From contig OY723303.1 of the NCBI GenBank assembly GCA_963210315.1, positions 1,426,001 through 1,490,000 on the forward strand: a stretch of DNA of 64,000 bases, given 5' to 3'. Below are positions 10,168 through 21,368 of the stretch, one piece after another. Each line of letters opens with the position of its first letter. The first letter of the stretch is position 1. Source of the DNA: Rhynchopus euleeides. Taxonomy: Eukaryota; Euglenozoa; Diplonemea; Diplonemida; Diplonemidae. Made by a program: the position numbers and the translations under genes. The notes under the pieces are model-generated. The model searched no databases. It saw only the letters and a program-made list of their open reading frames with translations, and was not told where the DNA came from.

Positions 10168-11689
10168 AGCGGCTCTCGGGGCGGGAGGTCGGCAACCGAA
10201 ACGTCGCCACAACGCCGTGTGTCGATCTGTTTAGAATACGTGTATTTTGCTGGGTGACCTATTGCGCCACAGGGACTCGAGCCCAAAAGCCCACCGGTGA
10301 AGGATCCCGTAACTCTGCAACACCGAGACGAAATGCACGGCCATCACATTTTGAGGTACACCAGTGTCGGGTGTGGCCTGGCGACCAGGATTGCCTCCCC
10401 CAAGTGGTGTGATTCAGGAACCCCCCAGAACTGGCACAGACCTGGCACAGAACCCCTATTGAATCACACCACCAAGTGCTGTTCTGGCAGTGTTCGAATT
10501 GAAGGAGGACGGCTTCTCTTCATTTTTTGGGTTTCGCAGGTATTTTCTGCTCCCACCGGGCCTTCTCTGTTAGCACACTCGTGTGGCGGAAAGCGACCCA
10601 CGACTCCTGCAACCAAACGTGATTGTCAGTGTCGGGTTTTGTGTCTAGAAGCGTCGAAGCGTCGAAGCAACTAACAAACGGAAATCCGTCACAACGGTTG
10701 TAGCTGTGAAGTGATGTGTGATAGCTTTCGTGGACTCCTTTAACTATGTTCGTCTAGTTTCGGAGAAAGTCGGAGAAAGGTACACGTTAGCTGTCTGGGA
10801 GGGCGGTACCGAGGAGGTTGCACCTCTTCTGGAAGTGTGCTGTTGGCGGAGAGAGACGGTGATCCGCCGCGTCGACGTGCACTTCCCATGTGGATGCTCT
10901 CAAAAACTCGGCATGTCGTAGCCCGCCATTCAGATAGTGTGACATTCCCCTCTCTTGTTGCTCCATCCTTTCAGAACACTGTACACATCTCTATCAGCTG
11001 TGTGCGACCCTTTGAAGGTACTCAACTTCCGTTGATTCCCTTCTCGCTCGATGCCCACTCGGCTGCTTTCCAGCACCTGTGTGGGCAGTGTCTTTTTCAT
11101 GAGTGCCGGCAACCCTGCCTGCCCACACCACCTCCTTTTCATCATCAAGGCGAGCAGCTTCCAGCTGTGTGCGGAAGCACCATCCGCATCACCCACAGGT
11201 GAGTCAAGCAGAGCCAGACCTACTAGTGGGTCACTCTCTCTGAAATGCAGGATGTTGACCAGACTCACAGCAGAGGCGGTGCACTCCACACACCCGCCCA
11301 CCCCCAATTCCCGGGTCCCAAGCCACCTGACTTTAGCGAACCTCTTCCGAGAGTGGGTGCGGGGCTTGCTGGGGCTGCACCCTGTCCTTTTGACTGTTTG
11401 CGATCCGTTTGGATTGTGGAGGGGTCATGATGCGTCATGAGGTGCCACTGCCCGCGGCGGGTCTCAAAAGGCAACCTTACCTCTTCCAGTCGCCTGAACC
11501 AACCTGACTTTGCAGGGGTGACACGGCACTCACTCCAATAACGGGGCACCCAGACCCCCTGTTTCTTCTTGCCACTCACACCGCTGCCCTGCGGGCTGTG
11601 CCGGGCAGCTATCTAGGTGTGAAAACAACATGCCACACAAGGTACACTCACTTTTCAACGTACACTACCCAAAAGCAACAGAAGACGCT
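10168..11689. other. Spacer between cyclase copies 2 and 3, no convincing gene
   Basis: 10190-10260 and 10913-11040 repeat sequence found downstream of cyclase copy 1, in the same order. 11066-11222 is the second copy of the cyclase-downstream block. The remainder (10270-10900, 11230-11680) shows only short frames without recognisable protein features. Confidence 0.6.
11066..11222 (+). repeat. Cyclase-downstream repeat block, copy 2
   Basis: Near-identical to 4325-4490, and shortened at 14405-14490. It lies 0.9 kb downstream of the cyclase copy 2 stop, which supports a duplication unit made of the cyclase gene plus its 3' neighbourhood. Confidence 0.7.
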
Positions 11690-11790
11690 GGCACAGAGCA
11701 GGAGGGTCGGGGGAGGGGTGGGCCGAGCGGCTGAGGCCAAGGGGTTCATCCACAGCAGCAGGTCTGCTTCCGTCTCCACACGTGTCAGCA

Positions 11791-13939
11791 ATGCAGTGCT
11801 TCGAGAGCATCGTGTCGATGGGTGGGCAGCTGGAGGGCAGGGATCGCAGTGACAGGCGTCTCTTGTTCGTTGTGGCGTTGGGTGGCCTGTCTATAGCTCT
11901 GCTGGCTTTTGCCACGATCCGTGCAGAGGATTGGGCCCCGCTGCTGCTGACGGTTCACGGAGTGTTGCTGACGTCGACGTTGACCATCATCGTGCAATGC
12001 CTCTGCCGCATCTACATCACGAAGCGCATGATGAAGGTGTACATTGCGATCTGGACGGCTGTCATCGCCTTCTCACAGGTGTCCGATCAATCCGACTCCT
12101 TCCCGCCAAAGTGGTCTCTGTTCGTGCTGGTGCTGGACCTGTCACTCGTGATGCGCCTCGGCAGGTCCTTCGCCACATACCTGATGGGCGCTGCCATCCT
12201 GTGGGTTGTGATACTTCATCTTGATTTGGAGTTCCGCCTCGGGCTCCTGGACATGCCTGGTACCTCGTCCACATCATACCGGGTCAACAACATACGGCGT
12301 CATTGCGAAAGCTGCACAGATCCACCCTGTTCGTTGGGTGGTGATTGACACCTTCGCTGTCTGTCTTATTCTTCTGTTCGACTTCATTGCGACACGCGGA
12401 TTTGCGGAGGAGGCGGAGAAGGAGCGTGCGGCGATGGCACACACGATCGAGACTGTGGAGACGGCGGCACAGCTGCTTGCAGGGTACGACGTGGACACGG
12501 TGTCGGAGCTGCTCGACGCGGCGGAGGGGCGCCTTGCACCTGCCATGCACGCTGCGCTGCGGGGTCTCGAGCACAACCTGCGGTCGTACCGCCCATACCT
12601 GCCTGCAGCGCTGTTCGAGCGTGTGGCGGGCGAGGCCGGTGACGAGGAGACACGCCCCGCCGTGCCCGTTGCCGCACCCGGGACCGAGAGTGCAGAGGCC
12701 ACAGTCGTGTTCACAGACATCCGTGCGTCCACGTCTGTGTGGGAGGCGGCACCCGAGGCGATGCAGAAGGCGATCCGGATACACAACGCGGTGATGCGGA
12801 AGGCCGTGTCCATGTTCGGCGGGTACGAGGTGAAGACAATCGGGGACGCCTTCATGGTTGCGTTCGAGGGGCCGTGTGCGGGTGTGGACTTCGGGCTGGC
12901 GGTGCAGGAGGCACTGCTTGCTGCGGAGTGGCCTGCCGCACTGCTGCAGGTCCCGATCTGCAGGCGCACGGGGAAGTGGGGCGGGCTGACGGTGCGTGTC
13001 GGTGTGAACCACGGCCCTGTGATGGCAGAGCTGAACACGCTGACGGGGCGTGTCGACTACTTCGGGCACACGGTGAACGTCGCATCGCGTCTGGAGAGCA
13101 CGTGTGCTCCTGGTGCGGTGGCTGTGCCGAGTGCGGTGTGGTCGCAGGTCTGTGGTGCGTGTGCGCCTGCTGTGGCGGGTCCTGAGGTGGCCACAGCTCT
13201 GAAGGGCGTGAACGAGCCGATGCCTGTGCAGCACGTGTGGCCTGCAGGTTTGGCAGACAGACAGCGCAACGGACTGAGCATCGCTGCAGTTACCCCACCC
13301 AACGCTGACGATGGCTCGGACAGAACATGCAGTGCGTCTGTGAACTCGCTGTCCATGACGCGCTTCGCCAGGCGAGACATCGGTGACTTGTCAGAGAAGC
13401 GTGCCACAGTTGGTGTGGTGTCCTTTGCCGCTGTGGAGGACAGCGCCAGTGCAAACACGATCAGCGACTGTCTGGAGGCGGTTGTGCCGCTGCTGCAGAA
13501 GAGCCGCGGGACGCTCGTGTCGCTGCTTGGGGAGCACGTGTTCACGGGGTGGAACCTGTCGCAGGCTGTGCCTGTGCACGCGGAGAACGCTGTGCACTTC
13601 GTGCGGCGTGCACTGCGTGTGCCGCTGGCAGAGCACATGACAGCAGGGCTTGCCACCGGGACGGTGTACCACGGAGACGTCGGGACACGCAGCCAGCGCT
13701 TCATGACGGTGGCAGGGCCTGCCGTGTCGACCAGCCTGCTGGTGTGGCGCACGGCACGCAAGGTCGGGCACCGCTTCCTGTACACCCCAGGTGCGGGTGC
13801 GGTGCCTGACGGTGCACTCCAGGCCGCACTGCAGGCGAGCACCCTGGTGCTGCGCAAGAGCCACGCCTCTCTCGGGGCGCTGTACGAGCTGCAGCACGAG
13901 GTGGGTGAGGGCGAGCCTGCGAACCTACACCTCGACTGA
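11791..13939 (+). pseudogene. Class III adenylate cyclase copy 3, frameshifted
   Basis: Same architecture as copy 2 and highly similar to it, but uninterrupted by insertions. Around 12332-12340 an 11-bp deletion relative to copy 2 (6718-6747) shifts the frame. In copy 2 the site carries two copies of TTGGGTG 11 bp apart; copy 3 retains one. The first frame ends at 12348 after the membrane segments. The catalytic domain and the degenerate second domain continue in another frame to the TGA at 13937-13939. Catalytic residues are all present (FTDIRAST, VKTIGDAF, VDYFG, NVASR). In-frame length without the deletion would be about 719 residues. Alternative readings are a sequencing error or programmed frameshifting; no slippery heptamer is evident. 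Confidence 0.85.
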
Positions 13940-16034
13940 TTTGCCGCCACACCACCTCGGGGTCGACAGGTCCCCCGAGGCACTCCAACAAGGTTGGCAC
14001 TTAGGACGGTCCGTAGGCTGCCGCTCTGTAGTCATCCCGTTCCCCGTGCTAGCTTATTTGCGGGTCGCATCGAGCTGAAGTCCACCGATGACTGCTTCTG
14101 CTTCTTGTCTGCGTGACGGCTCTGTTGGGCCTGCTGTGTGCCCTCTTTACTCCAGCCAAGCCCCCCTTTATGGCCTTGCCTTCGAGGATGGATGGAAGGA
14201 GCAGCGCACCATCCGCCACTCAGCACTCCTCCGGGCACTTGCGTCGCTTCCCTGCGACTGCGACATCCAGCCCCTTCCGCTGCACTGACGTTCGGTGTTC
14301 GCACTTGCTATCCGGCTGGCGATTGCCAGGAACTCAAGCCGAACAAAGCAATCGAGAATCTGTTGATTCCGTTTGCTGTGTTTGACGTCCTCGCTCGACG
14401 CCCACTCGGCTGCTTTCCAGCACCTGTGTGGCAGTATCCTTCATGAGTGCTGGCAAGCCTGCCTGCCCACACCACCTCTTCTTTTCATCTCCCTCCCTCC
14501 CTCCCTCCCTCCCTCTTTGTTAGTCAACTAGTTGAAGCACCTTTGGTGCGTCTTGGGGGAGTCACTAGGAGGCTAGATCTGAGGAAGTATCGCGGGTGAG
14601 GAGACTGACTTTGGGTGGGCAGGCTGCCCTCTCTTACCATTTTTGTGTGTTTTACCACTTGCTGGTAGTGCTGCCAGCAAGGTTGGAAGGGAACCTCTGA
14701 GGGCACTCACCACCATTCAGCAGTCCGGCTTCGGTGGCGGTTTCCTCACGGGTCCCCCGTACGTATCGACAGTTCTACTGCAGACAGCTTCCCTCCTCAC
14801 CCCATCCATTGTTGCCCTCTGATTCATACCGCCTCCTAAAGTGACCCCCCGCTCTCTCGTCTGCTTTAAGTGTGAGCATCCCCTGAACGAATATACCCGC
14901 ACCCCCCCTCTCTCTCTCTTTGTGGAAAGCACAAGCTTTTACTTGACCTGAAAGTGAGCCGTCCCTGCGTGTTGTGTGCACAGTGCTAGTTGTGTCTGCC
15001 TGGGAACTGATTCCCCGGGTTCCAAAGACCCTCGCTCCATACCTGATGAGAGCCGGCGAGAGGAGGACGTAGTGTGGAAGGATCGAAACGACGACACAAC
15101 TAGATTGCAAATACGTGGCGAAAAGGTAACAACCATCGCACGTAGCAGGACAAACAAAGGTTCCCCCCCCCCCCTCCCCCACGTGTGGATTTTTATTACT
15201 GTGGAACAATCAATTCTGCATTCTACTCTTTACCCCCCCCCCCCTCTCTCTCTCTCTTTTGAAAATACCAAGACCATCACATCCGCAAGCGAGTCAAGCA
15301 GAGGCAGACCTGCCGTCGCCCTGCAGGCTGTTGTGATGCACACGGGAGGCGGGGCTTCCGTGGAGGCCCCTGACCTCATACCTACAAGTTTGGAAGAAGG
15401 TGTATGTGTATGTATGTGCCTTTCGGTTATTCCTTTTTCCGGCAGAGTAAAGAAATACAGGGGATCTTTGGAGCGGGTGTGTTCGATTCCGCGCGTTGCC
15501 TGCCCCCTCGCCCCCCCTGCAGTCTGCAGGTGGCACACTGGTTGTGGCCTTCCTGTTTAGGCACCTTCCTCTCCGTGTCGTCCCTCTTGCTGGAGGATTC
15601 GGAGCGGTGCGAGCCGTCCTGAGGGTCCCCGATTTACATCGAGGGAATGCTTCAGGCCGAGCGAGCCCTGAAAAGACAATGGGGCAGATCGGGTCCGCTC
15701 AGCAGCCTCGCTCTCGCGGTGCCTGTGATTTGTCGACACCAAAAGAGAACCATAGATCACCGTCTTTGATTCTGCAGAAAAGTCCAAATTGCGGTGTTCG
15801 TGCGCAGCTCGTGCACATATTGTGCGCGACATGATGTCCAACTAAAAAGTTCAAATTGTGTACTGCGTGCGGAAAATATTTGTGTATAGACAAGGCCATT
15901 TTTCGGGAAGACTCTGCGTGATTTTTGACCCGAGGTTGGTGTAATCTCAGCAGGAATCTCGCCGGGGTTTCGGCTGCCCTGGCAGACAATACTGCAGGAG
16001 TGGATATCCGACCGAGTTTTTTTTTAATTAGTGC
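13940..16034. other. Spacer with low-complexity DNA and repeat fragments, no convincing gene
   Basis: 14391-14490 is the third, shortened cyclase-downstream block. 14488-14515 is a (CCCT)n microsatellite; CT runs lie at 14912-14932 and 15243-15260. 15178-15240 matches the flanks of the TA-flanked element at 53564-54117 and serves as its empty-site relative. A frame from 14976 (194 codons) starts at GTG and resembles nothing I know. Confidence 0.55.
14391..14490 (+). repeat. Cyclase-downstream repeat block, copy 3 (shortened)
   Basis: Matches 11045-11140 and 4325-4420 with small deletions, about 450 bp beyond the stop of cyclase copy 3. Confidence 0.6.
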
Positions 16035-16105
16035 ACGGCGGTCAGGGTATAAGATAGACTTTTTTTCTGGCGCCGTTTTCCGGTTTTTCTGGTTTTGAAA
16101 ATTTT

Positions 16106-16130
16106 TCGCGCGCGCCTTCGGCGCGCGCGA
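16106..16130. repeat. GCGCGCG hairpin repeat
   Basis: Perfect short palindrome of alternating GC around a CTTC/GAAG centre, next to a T-rich (A-rich on the other strand) stretch. Relatives lie at 30460-30482, 42271-42294, 47929-47949 and 59955-59984. Confidence 0.7.
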
Positions 16131-16277
16131 CCCGCGCAAACCCTCCCAGAATCTGAGAGGGCCCAGTGCCTGCGCGCGTCCTGTCGTACTGAGGCTGCTT
16201 GGTGGGGCAGGCGCAGCAGCTGCTTTGAAAGTTTGGACTCTCGGCCAAAAAACCGGTCTGGTGCAATGTTTTTACGC

Positions 16278-16332
16278 AGGGGGGTCTGGGGGGCGGAGCC
16301 CCCCAGCCACCGGAGGCCACGGTAGTGAACAT
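16278..16332 (-). repeat. GC hairpin repeat copy
   Basis: Copy of the roughly 55-bp dispersed repeat (hairpin, then CCGGAGGCCACGGTAGTGAA). It is inside the hAT element 16043-17239. Confidence 0.75.
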
Positions 16333-16766
16333 CTGTTCCCTACAGTCTGGATTCGCTTGTAAGTAGGAAGGCTTCACTGTATCGCAGCCCGGCCAGCAGG
16401 AGATCACTGGTCCTTGAGGGTTCAACCTTCAGGGTGGAGGAGGACGTGGGAGCGACCACTCGTGACAGGTGTGCGTTGTGGGTGGAGTGGATGCACGGCA
16501 GACCTTGTCATGGCCAAAGGGTCCACGAGATCTCCGCCACGTAGAGCCTAGACGAGAGTTTTCGAGGAGATGGGCACCTAGCTGTGACGACAGGCAACAA
16601 ACAAATCTCATCTGTTAGTTGCCCCCAATAGGCTTGGCGACCTTCAAGACTGCTTGAAAGTCGTTCGTGTTCTCGTCTCAGCCCTCCAGACAAGCAGATC
16701 TGTCTCGAGTTGGTGGGCTGTCGCCATGTATTCGATGGCACCGAGTGACGCTGCACAGAGGCAGAC

Positions 16767-16820
16767 GACACGGTGAACTCCAGCGGAGGTTACCCTACCT
16801 CCGCTGGAGTACACCGTGTC
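16767..16820. repeat. 54-bp perfect-stem hairpin with CACGGTG ends
   Basis: Two arms of 24 bases, complementary apart from one A/A mismatch, flank the loop TACCCT: GACACGGTG, a spacer A, ACTCCAGCGGAGGT, loop, ACCTCCGCTGGAGT, a spacer A, CACCGTGTC. The CACGGTG end is shared with the elements at 54624-55316 and 56730-60985 and with the right end of the palindromic block at 45957. Confidence 0.75.
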
Positions 16821-17688
16821 TCCCATGAGTCTCAACTAGCGGGAGTCTGAGCGTAAACTAGCTGGAAAATAGACTCCCGTCTCCAGTACAGACTGCAGTC
16901 TTAGACTCCCTCTTAGACATGGTGGCTGGAGTCCACCATATGTGCACCTTCAAAACAGAAGAGACCTGCATGACGAGGGCATCACCACCCACCGGGCCAC
17001 CCGCTAGGTCCATTTTTTCTTCTCCGCTTCTCTGCCTTCTTTGGACTATTTGGGCTCTGTGCGGATCACGATGGGGTCACTTTCTATTTTTTTATGGCGT
17101 TTTTTCTGACTGTTTTACTGTCCCAAAGTCACAAAAAAAAACCGCCAAAAATGAGACCGACCTTTTTTTTTTCCAGAAAACCGGGAACCGGGAAACCCTG
17201 GTTTTGAAAACCGGAAAACCAGACCTATCTTATCCCCTGACGGCGGTACCCACGCCCCGTCAAACAGCATCTTTTCGGGGGTTATTCCAAGCGGGCAACC
17301 CAGTGCCCCCACCGCCCCCGCTTCTCGGGTGCACCTTCCAGGATGCATCCGCCCTGGTAAAGCTGCCGCTTCATGCCATGGGTCACCCACCCCTATCCTA
17401 CCTGGTTTCCAGAAGACCAGCCAAGCTCACAACCAGGCGAATGTCAGTTGCGAGGGCTCTTCACGAGATGGGGATCCCCAGGGCCCTGCGCGTTTAGCAG
17501 CCCTCCCCACCTCCCACCACCCACCCCCCCCCTTTGCCAGCGGTGGCGGAGGGCAGCAGCACCCCTCCACCCACCGCACACCACCACCACCACCACTGCT
17601 CCTGCCACTGCCACCACTGCCACCGCACGCCCGCCAGGTTCATTCTCGGCCTACCCCCCTTGTTCCGCACCCCCCTACCCCTCGCGAG

Positions 17689-20600
17689 ATGGCGGCGGCA
17701 GCGGCACTGGTTTCCCTGTGCCTCAGTGCGGTCTCGCCATGCCCTGCTGGGGTAAGCGGGGAGTGCCTGGTGGAGCTGGCCAGCCTGGGCAAGGTGTGGT
17801 CGCTCGCGCTGTCGTCGGATGGGGCCATGGTGGCTGTCGCGAGACACTCTGCAGGCTGTGCGGTGCTTTCCGTCGCCACAGGGGACCCGGTGACCACGGT
17901 TCCCACATATGATGATGCAACCATATACAATGCTCGCTTTTCGGCAGACGATGCGTTTATTGCGATCGCAGCGGACAACGAGGGGGTCTCTGTGGTGAAG
18001 CGTTCCACCGGCAAGGAGCTGTGGAGGGACTCGAAAGGGAAGGCACGGAGCGTCGCCTTCTCCCCTGATGGGTCGCGCGTTGTGTCGGGGCACGGCGACG
18101 GCAGGATTCGCATCAGAGATGCTGCGACTGGCAGTTTGCTTCGGAAGGTGTCGACCAACAAGGGTGACGTGCACTCTGTGCGATACAGCATCGATGGGAC
18201 CAAGATCGTCAGTGGTGGAACAGGCAAGGTGCTGTTTACCGATGCCGAGACGGGGGCTGACCTTGGAATGTCTGAAATCCACACAGGCACGGTTTACGGC
18301 GTGGCTGTCTCGCCTGATGGGAAGTACTTTGCGTCGGCTGGGTATGAGGACAAGACATCTGTCATCTACGATGCGAATGACTACTCGGTGGTGCGCACGT
18401 TCCCCATGGGCGTCTCTCTGTACCGGGTGGAATTCTCGCCGGATTCGTCGAGGATTGTGGTGGGGGCTGATGGGAATAACCTGTTCTTCCATAATATCAT
18501 CACCGGCGCCACGGTTGCGACCTATACGAGCGACAGCATGAACTTCGGGGCGGTCTGGTCCCCTGCCAACAATGTCATAGTTTCGGGTGGATTCTTCTCG
18601 GGTAGCGTGCTGGTGTGGGATGTGCCGAGTGTGCCTCCGACGCCTGACCTCCGACCCTCGCGCCGGCAACAGCTGCACCGCCCACACCGGCACCTGGGAC
18701 GCCAGTTCCGGAAACACCAGTACCGGCAACACCTGCGCCCGCGACGCTTTCGCCTCCCACATCTGCGCCGCCAACGCCAGCACCGGTGACACCAGCACCT
18801 GCAACGCCATTTCCCGCAACACCGGCACCTGCCACATCTTCACCAGCAACGTTGGCGCCCGCGACAGTGTCGCCTCCCACGCTGGCGCCCCCAACGCCAG
18901 CACCGGTGACAGTTGCACCGCCAACACCAGCACCTGCAACGCCATTCCCCGCAACACCGGCACCTGCCACATCTTCACCACCCACGTTTTCGCCTTCAAC
19001 AACTGCACCTGCAACACCGTTTCCCCAGACAGCCGCACCTTCGACACCCACTCCTGCGACTGCGGCGCCGTCGACTCTCTCACCCACAACACCTTCACCT
19101 CCCACACCGGCACCACCAACACCAGCACCTGCAACGCCATTCCCCGCAACACCGGCACCTGCCACATCTTCACCAGCAACGTTGGCACCCGCGACAGTGG
19201 CGCCTCCGACACCGGCACCCCGAACGCCAGCACCGGTGACAGTTGCACCGCCGACACCAGCACCTGCAACGCCATTCCCCGCAACACCGGCACCTGCCAC
19301 ATCTTCACCAGCAACGTTGGCACCCGCGACAGTGGCGCCTCCGACACCGGCACCCCGAACGCCAGCACCGCTGACAGTTGCACCGCCGACACCAGCACCT
19401 GCAACGCCATTCCCCGCAACACCGGCACCTGCCACATCTTCACCACCGACGTTTTCGCCTTCAACAACCGCACCTGCAACACCGTTTCCCCAGACAGCCG
19501 CACCTTCGACACCGACTCCTGCGACTGCGGCGCCGTCGACTCTCTCACCCACAACACTTTCACCTCCCACACCGGCACCGCCAACACCAGCACCTGCAAC
19601 GCCATTCCCCGCAACACTGGCACCTGCCACATCTTCACCAGCAACGTTGGCACCCGCGACAGTGGCGCCCCCCACACCGGCACCCCGAACGCCAGCACCG
19701 GTGACAGTTGCACCGCCAACACCAGCACCTGCAACGCCAGTTCCTGAGACAGGTGTACCTCCTTCTGTGTCTCAGACACCAGTGCCAGCGACACCCGCGC
19801 CCGCAGCACCAGTTCCCCAGACAGCCGCACCGACACGTGCACCTGCAACTGTGTCAGCGTCAACACCTTCCCCTCTGACGCCCATACCGCCAACACCGGT
19901 GCCCGCAACACCAACACCCCCGGCTGTACCACTGCCAACTCTTGCAGCTGTGCTGCCCACGCCACCACCGGACACACTGGCAGACGGGCTCCTGAGCGAC
20001 CGCTTCGTAGGGGGCGGCGTTGCTGTTGCGGCAGTGGGTGCGGCTGCCACACACCGCCCGTCTGTGCTGCTGACTGCCATGCGCCTGGCGCTGGTTGCAT
20101 GGCCGTGCATCGACAACATGCCGACGGTGCTGCACCCTACGGGGCTTGTGGTGGACGGCAGCAGCGAGCTGGGCGTGGTGGTGGCCAACCTGGGGCTGGC
20201 TGGCGGCCTCCTGTGCCTGTCGGCCCTCGCCGTGTGTGTGGTGCAGACCGTGCAACGGAGGTACGGGGCCCTTGCCGGACGCGACGCACCCGGTCTGCTG
20301 TACGTGCCGTCGCTGCCGGTGCTTGCCTTCCAGGGCCTGCTGCAGGGCACCGCGCTGGGTGCATTCAGCCTGCTGCGCAGCAGCAGCCCCCTGCATGTGG
20401 CGGGGGGTGCGGCGGCGGTGCTGCTGTGCATCGGCGTGGCCGTGCTGCTGGGGCAGGCCGCACGCACCGGCGTGCCCCTCCTTGCCGTGCACGCACGCGA
20501 CACGCCGGCAGCGGGACGCTGGGAGCGGCTCCTCGTCGGGGAGGGGGAGTGGGTCAACACTGGCGGGCGCGAGTGGGTCAACAGCTATGCCACTGTGGTG

Positions 20601-21368
20601 CGCACCTACAAGGAGCGCACCTGCTGGTACCTGGCCTTCGAGCTCCTCGCAAGCATCGCCCTGAGTGCCATCTTCAGCCTGCACCCCACAGACGCCTTCG
20701 GGTGTGCTGCAACGCGCGTGGCTGCCGCGGCGGTGTTCCTGGGGCTCTTTGTGGCCGAGTTGGTGACACAGCCCCACGCACGCCAGCGCGACAGCGTTGC
20801 GGGTGTGTTGGTGAATGGGCTTGATATGCTCGCCATGTCGCACAGCGCTGCGAGTTACTTCGGAGCAGGCCAGTGGGCATTCGACGTTGCCTCCGGTCTG
20901 CTCAAGGCGTCACTTGTGGTGCTGCTGGCGAAGCTGGTGTGCGACTGTGCAGCAGAGGTGCACGTCGTATGCACGGGCAGGCGTGAGCGCATGCAGGCGG
21001 CAGTTGCGAGCAGCACCAACGGGCATGCAACCCCAGAGCTGCCGCTGCGCCTGCCGAGCGAACACCTCGATGACACCTTCACAGGCAGCCTGGTGCCGTG
21101 CCCTGTGCCTTCGGGCACAAGCTTTGGCAGCACGCCCTCCTCTGCGCTGCCTGTGCTCTCGTGCACACTGCATACACCGACAGCAGGCTCTCTCTGCGAC
21201 TATGTCAAACTGCCGTACAGCAGGCGTGCGGCAGCGCCACCGCTGCCTGAGCCGCATCACGACCCCCTTGCAGAGAGCCGCAGAGGAAGCGCCCCTCAAT
21301 CACCAAAGTCCTCAATCTCTACCAGGCGGACACAACTGACACATCAGCGGTATTCTCTGATCAAGTGA
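17689..21368 (+). pseudogene. WD40-stalk-multipass surface protein, copy A (frameshifted)
   Basis: Copy of the intact gene at 49217-52396, colinear from about 17435 to 21433. The ATG at 17689 starts a signal peptide (MAAAAALVSLCLSAVSPCPA) followed by the seven-blade propeller. At about 18632-18650 the two copies differ by 5 bp: copy A has 16 bases where copy B has 11, directly before CTCCGACCCTCGCG. The propeller frame then runs to a stop at 18789. The stalk and membrane domain continue in a second frame (open from 18648) to the TGA at 21366-21368. The stalk is about 445 codons, against about 280 in copy B. Everything else is nearly identical, so the break is recent, or is a sequencing error in a repeat-rich stretch. 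The 3' flank shared by the copies resumes at 21575-21705. Confidence 0.85.
18651..19985 (+). repeat. Pro/Thr stalk coding repeat, expanded in copy A
   Basis: Imperfect tandem repetition of Pro-Ala-Thr-rich codons with larger modules of roughly 100-200 bp repeated almost exactly (compare 19125-19245 with 19245-19365, and 18960-19110 with 19425-19580). All three forward frames stay largely open because the repeat lacks stop triplets. Confidence 0.8.

Larger units (their letters stand above)
16043..17239. mobile_element. Non-autonomous hAT element, 8-bp TSD ACGGCGGT
   Basis: The termini are CAGGGTATAAGATAG at 16043 and the inverted partner of CAGGGGATAAGATAG ending at 17239, flanked by ACGGCGGT at 16035-16042 and 17240-17247. 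CAGGG-type ends with an 8-bp duplication are the classic hAT signature. The two end regions match the element at 59128-60046 in opposite orientation, but the interiors differ. This copy contains a GC hairpin repeat (16278-16332), a GCGCGC hairpin (16106-16130) and a long CACGGTG-ended hairpin (16767-16820). No intact transposase frame is present. Confidence 0.9.

Noticed and set aside
12274-13234. Minus-strand frames of 254 and 316 codons opposite cyclase copy 3 (and equivalents opposite copy 2)
   Set aside because: Antisense shadows of the conserved cyclase coding sequence; they lack any family motif.
18587-19747. + strand frame of 386 codons rich in Thr, Ser, Cys and Asn within the stalk
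   Set aside because: Alternative frame of the same tandem repeat; copy B shows that the Pro/Thr frame is continuous with flanking domains.
17494-20100. Minus-strand frame of 868 codons across the WD40 and stalk region
   Set aside because: It is the shadow of the stop-free Pro/Thr repeat and of the GC-rich propeller; its own sequence is monotonous and unlike a protein.
19772-20843. Minus-strand frames of 269 and 327 codons opposite the membrane domain (also 50800-51871)
   Set aside because: Shadows of GC-rich membrane-segment codons, repeated in both gene copies for that reason.
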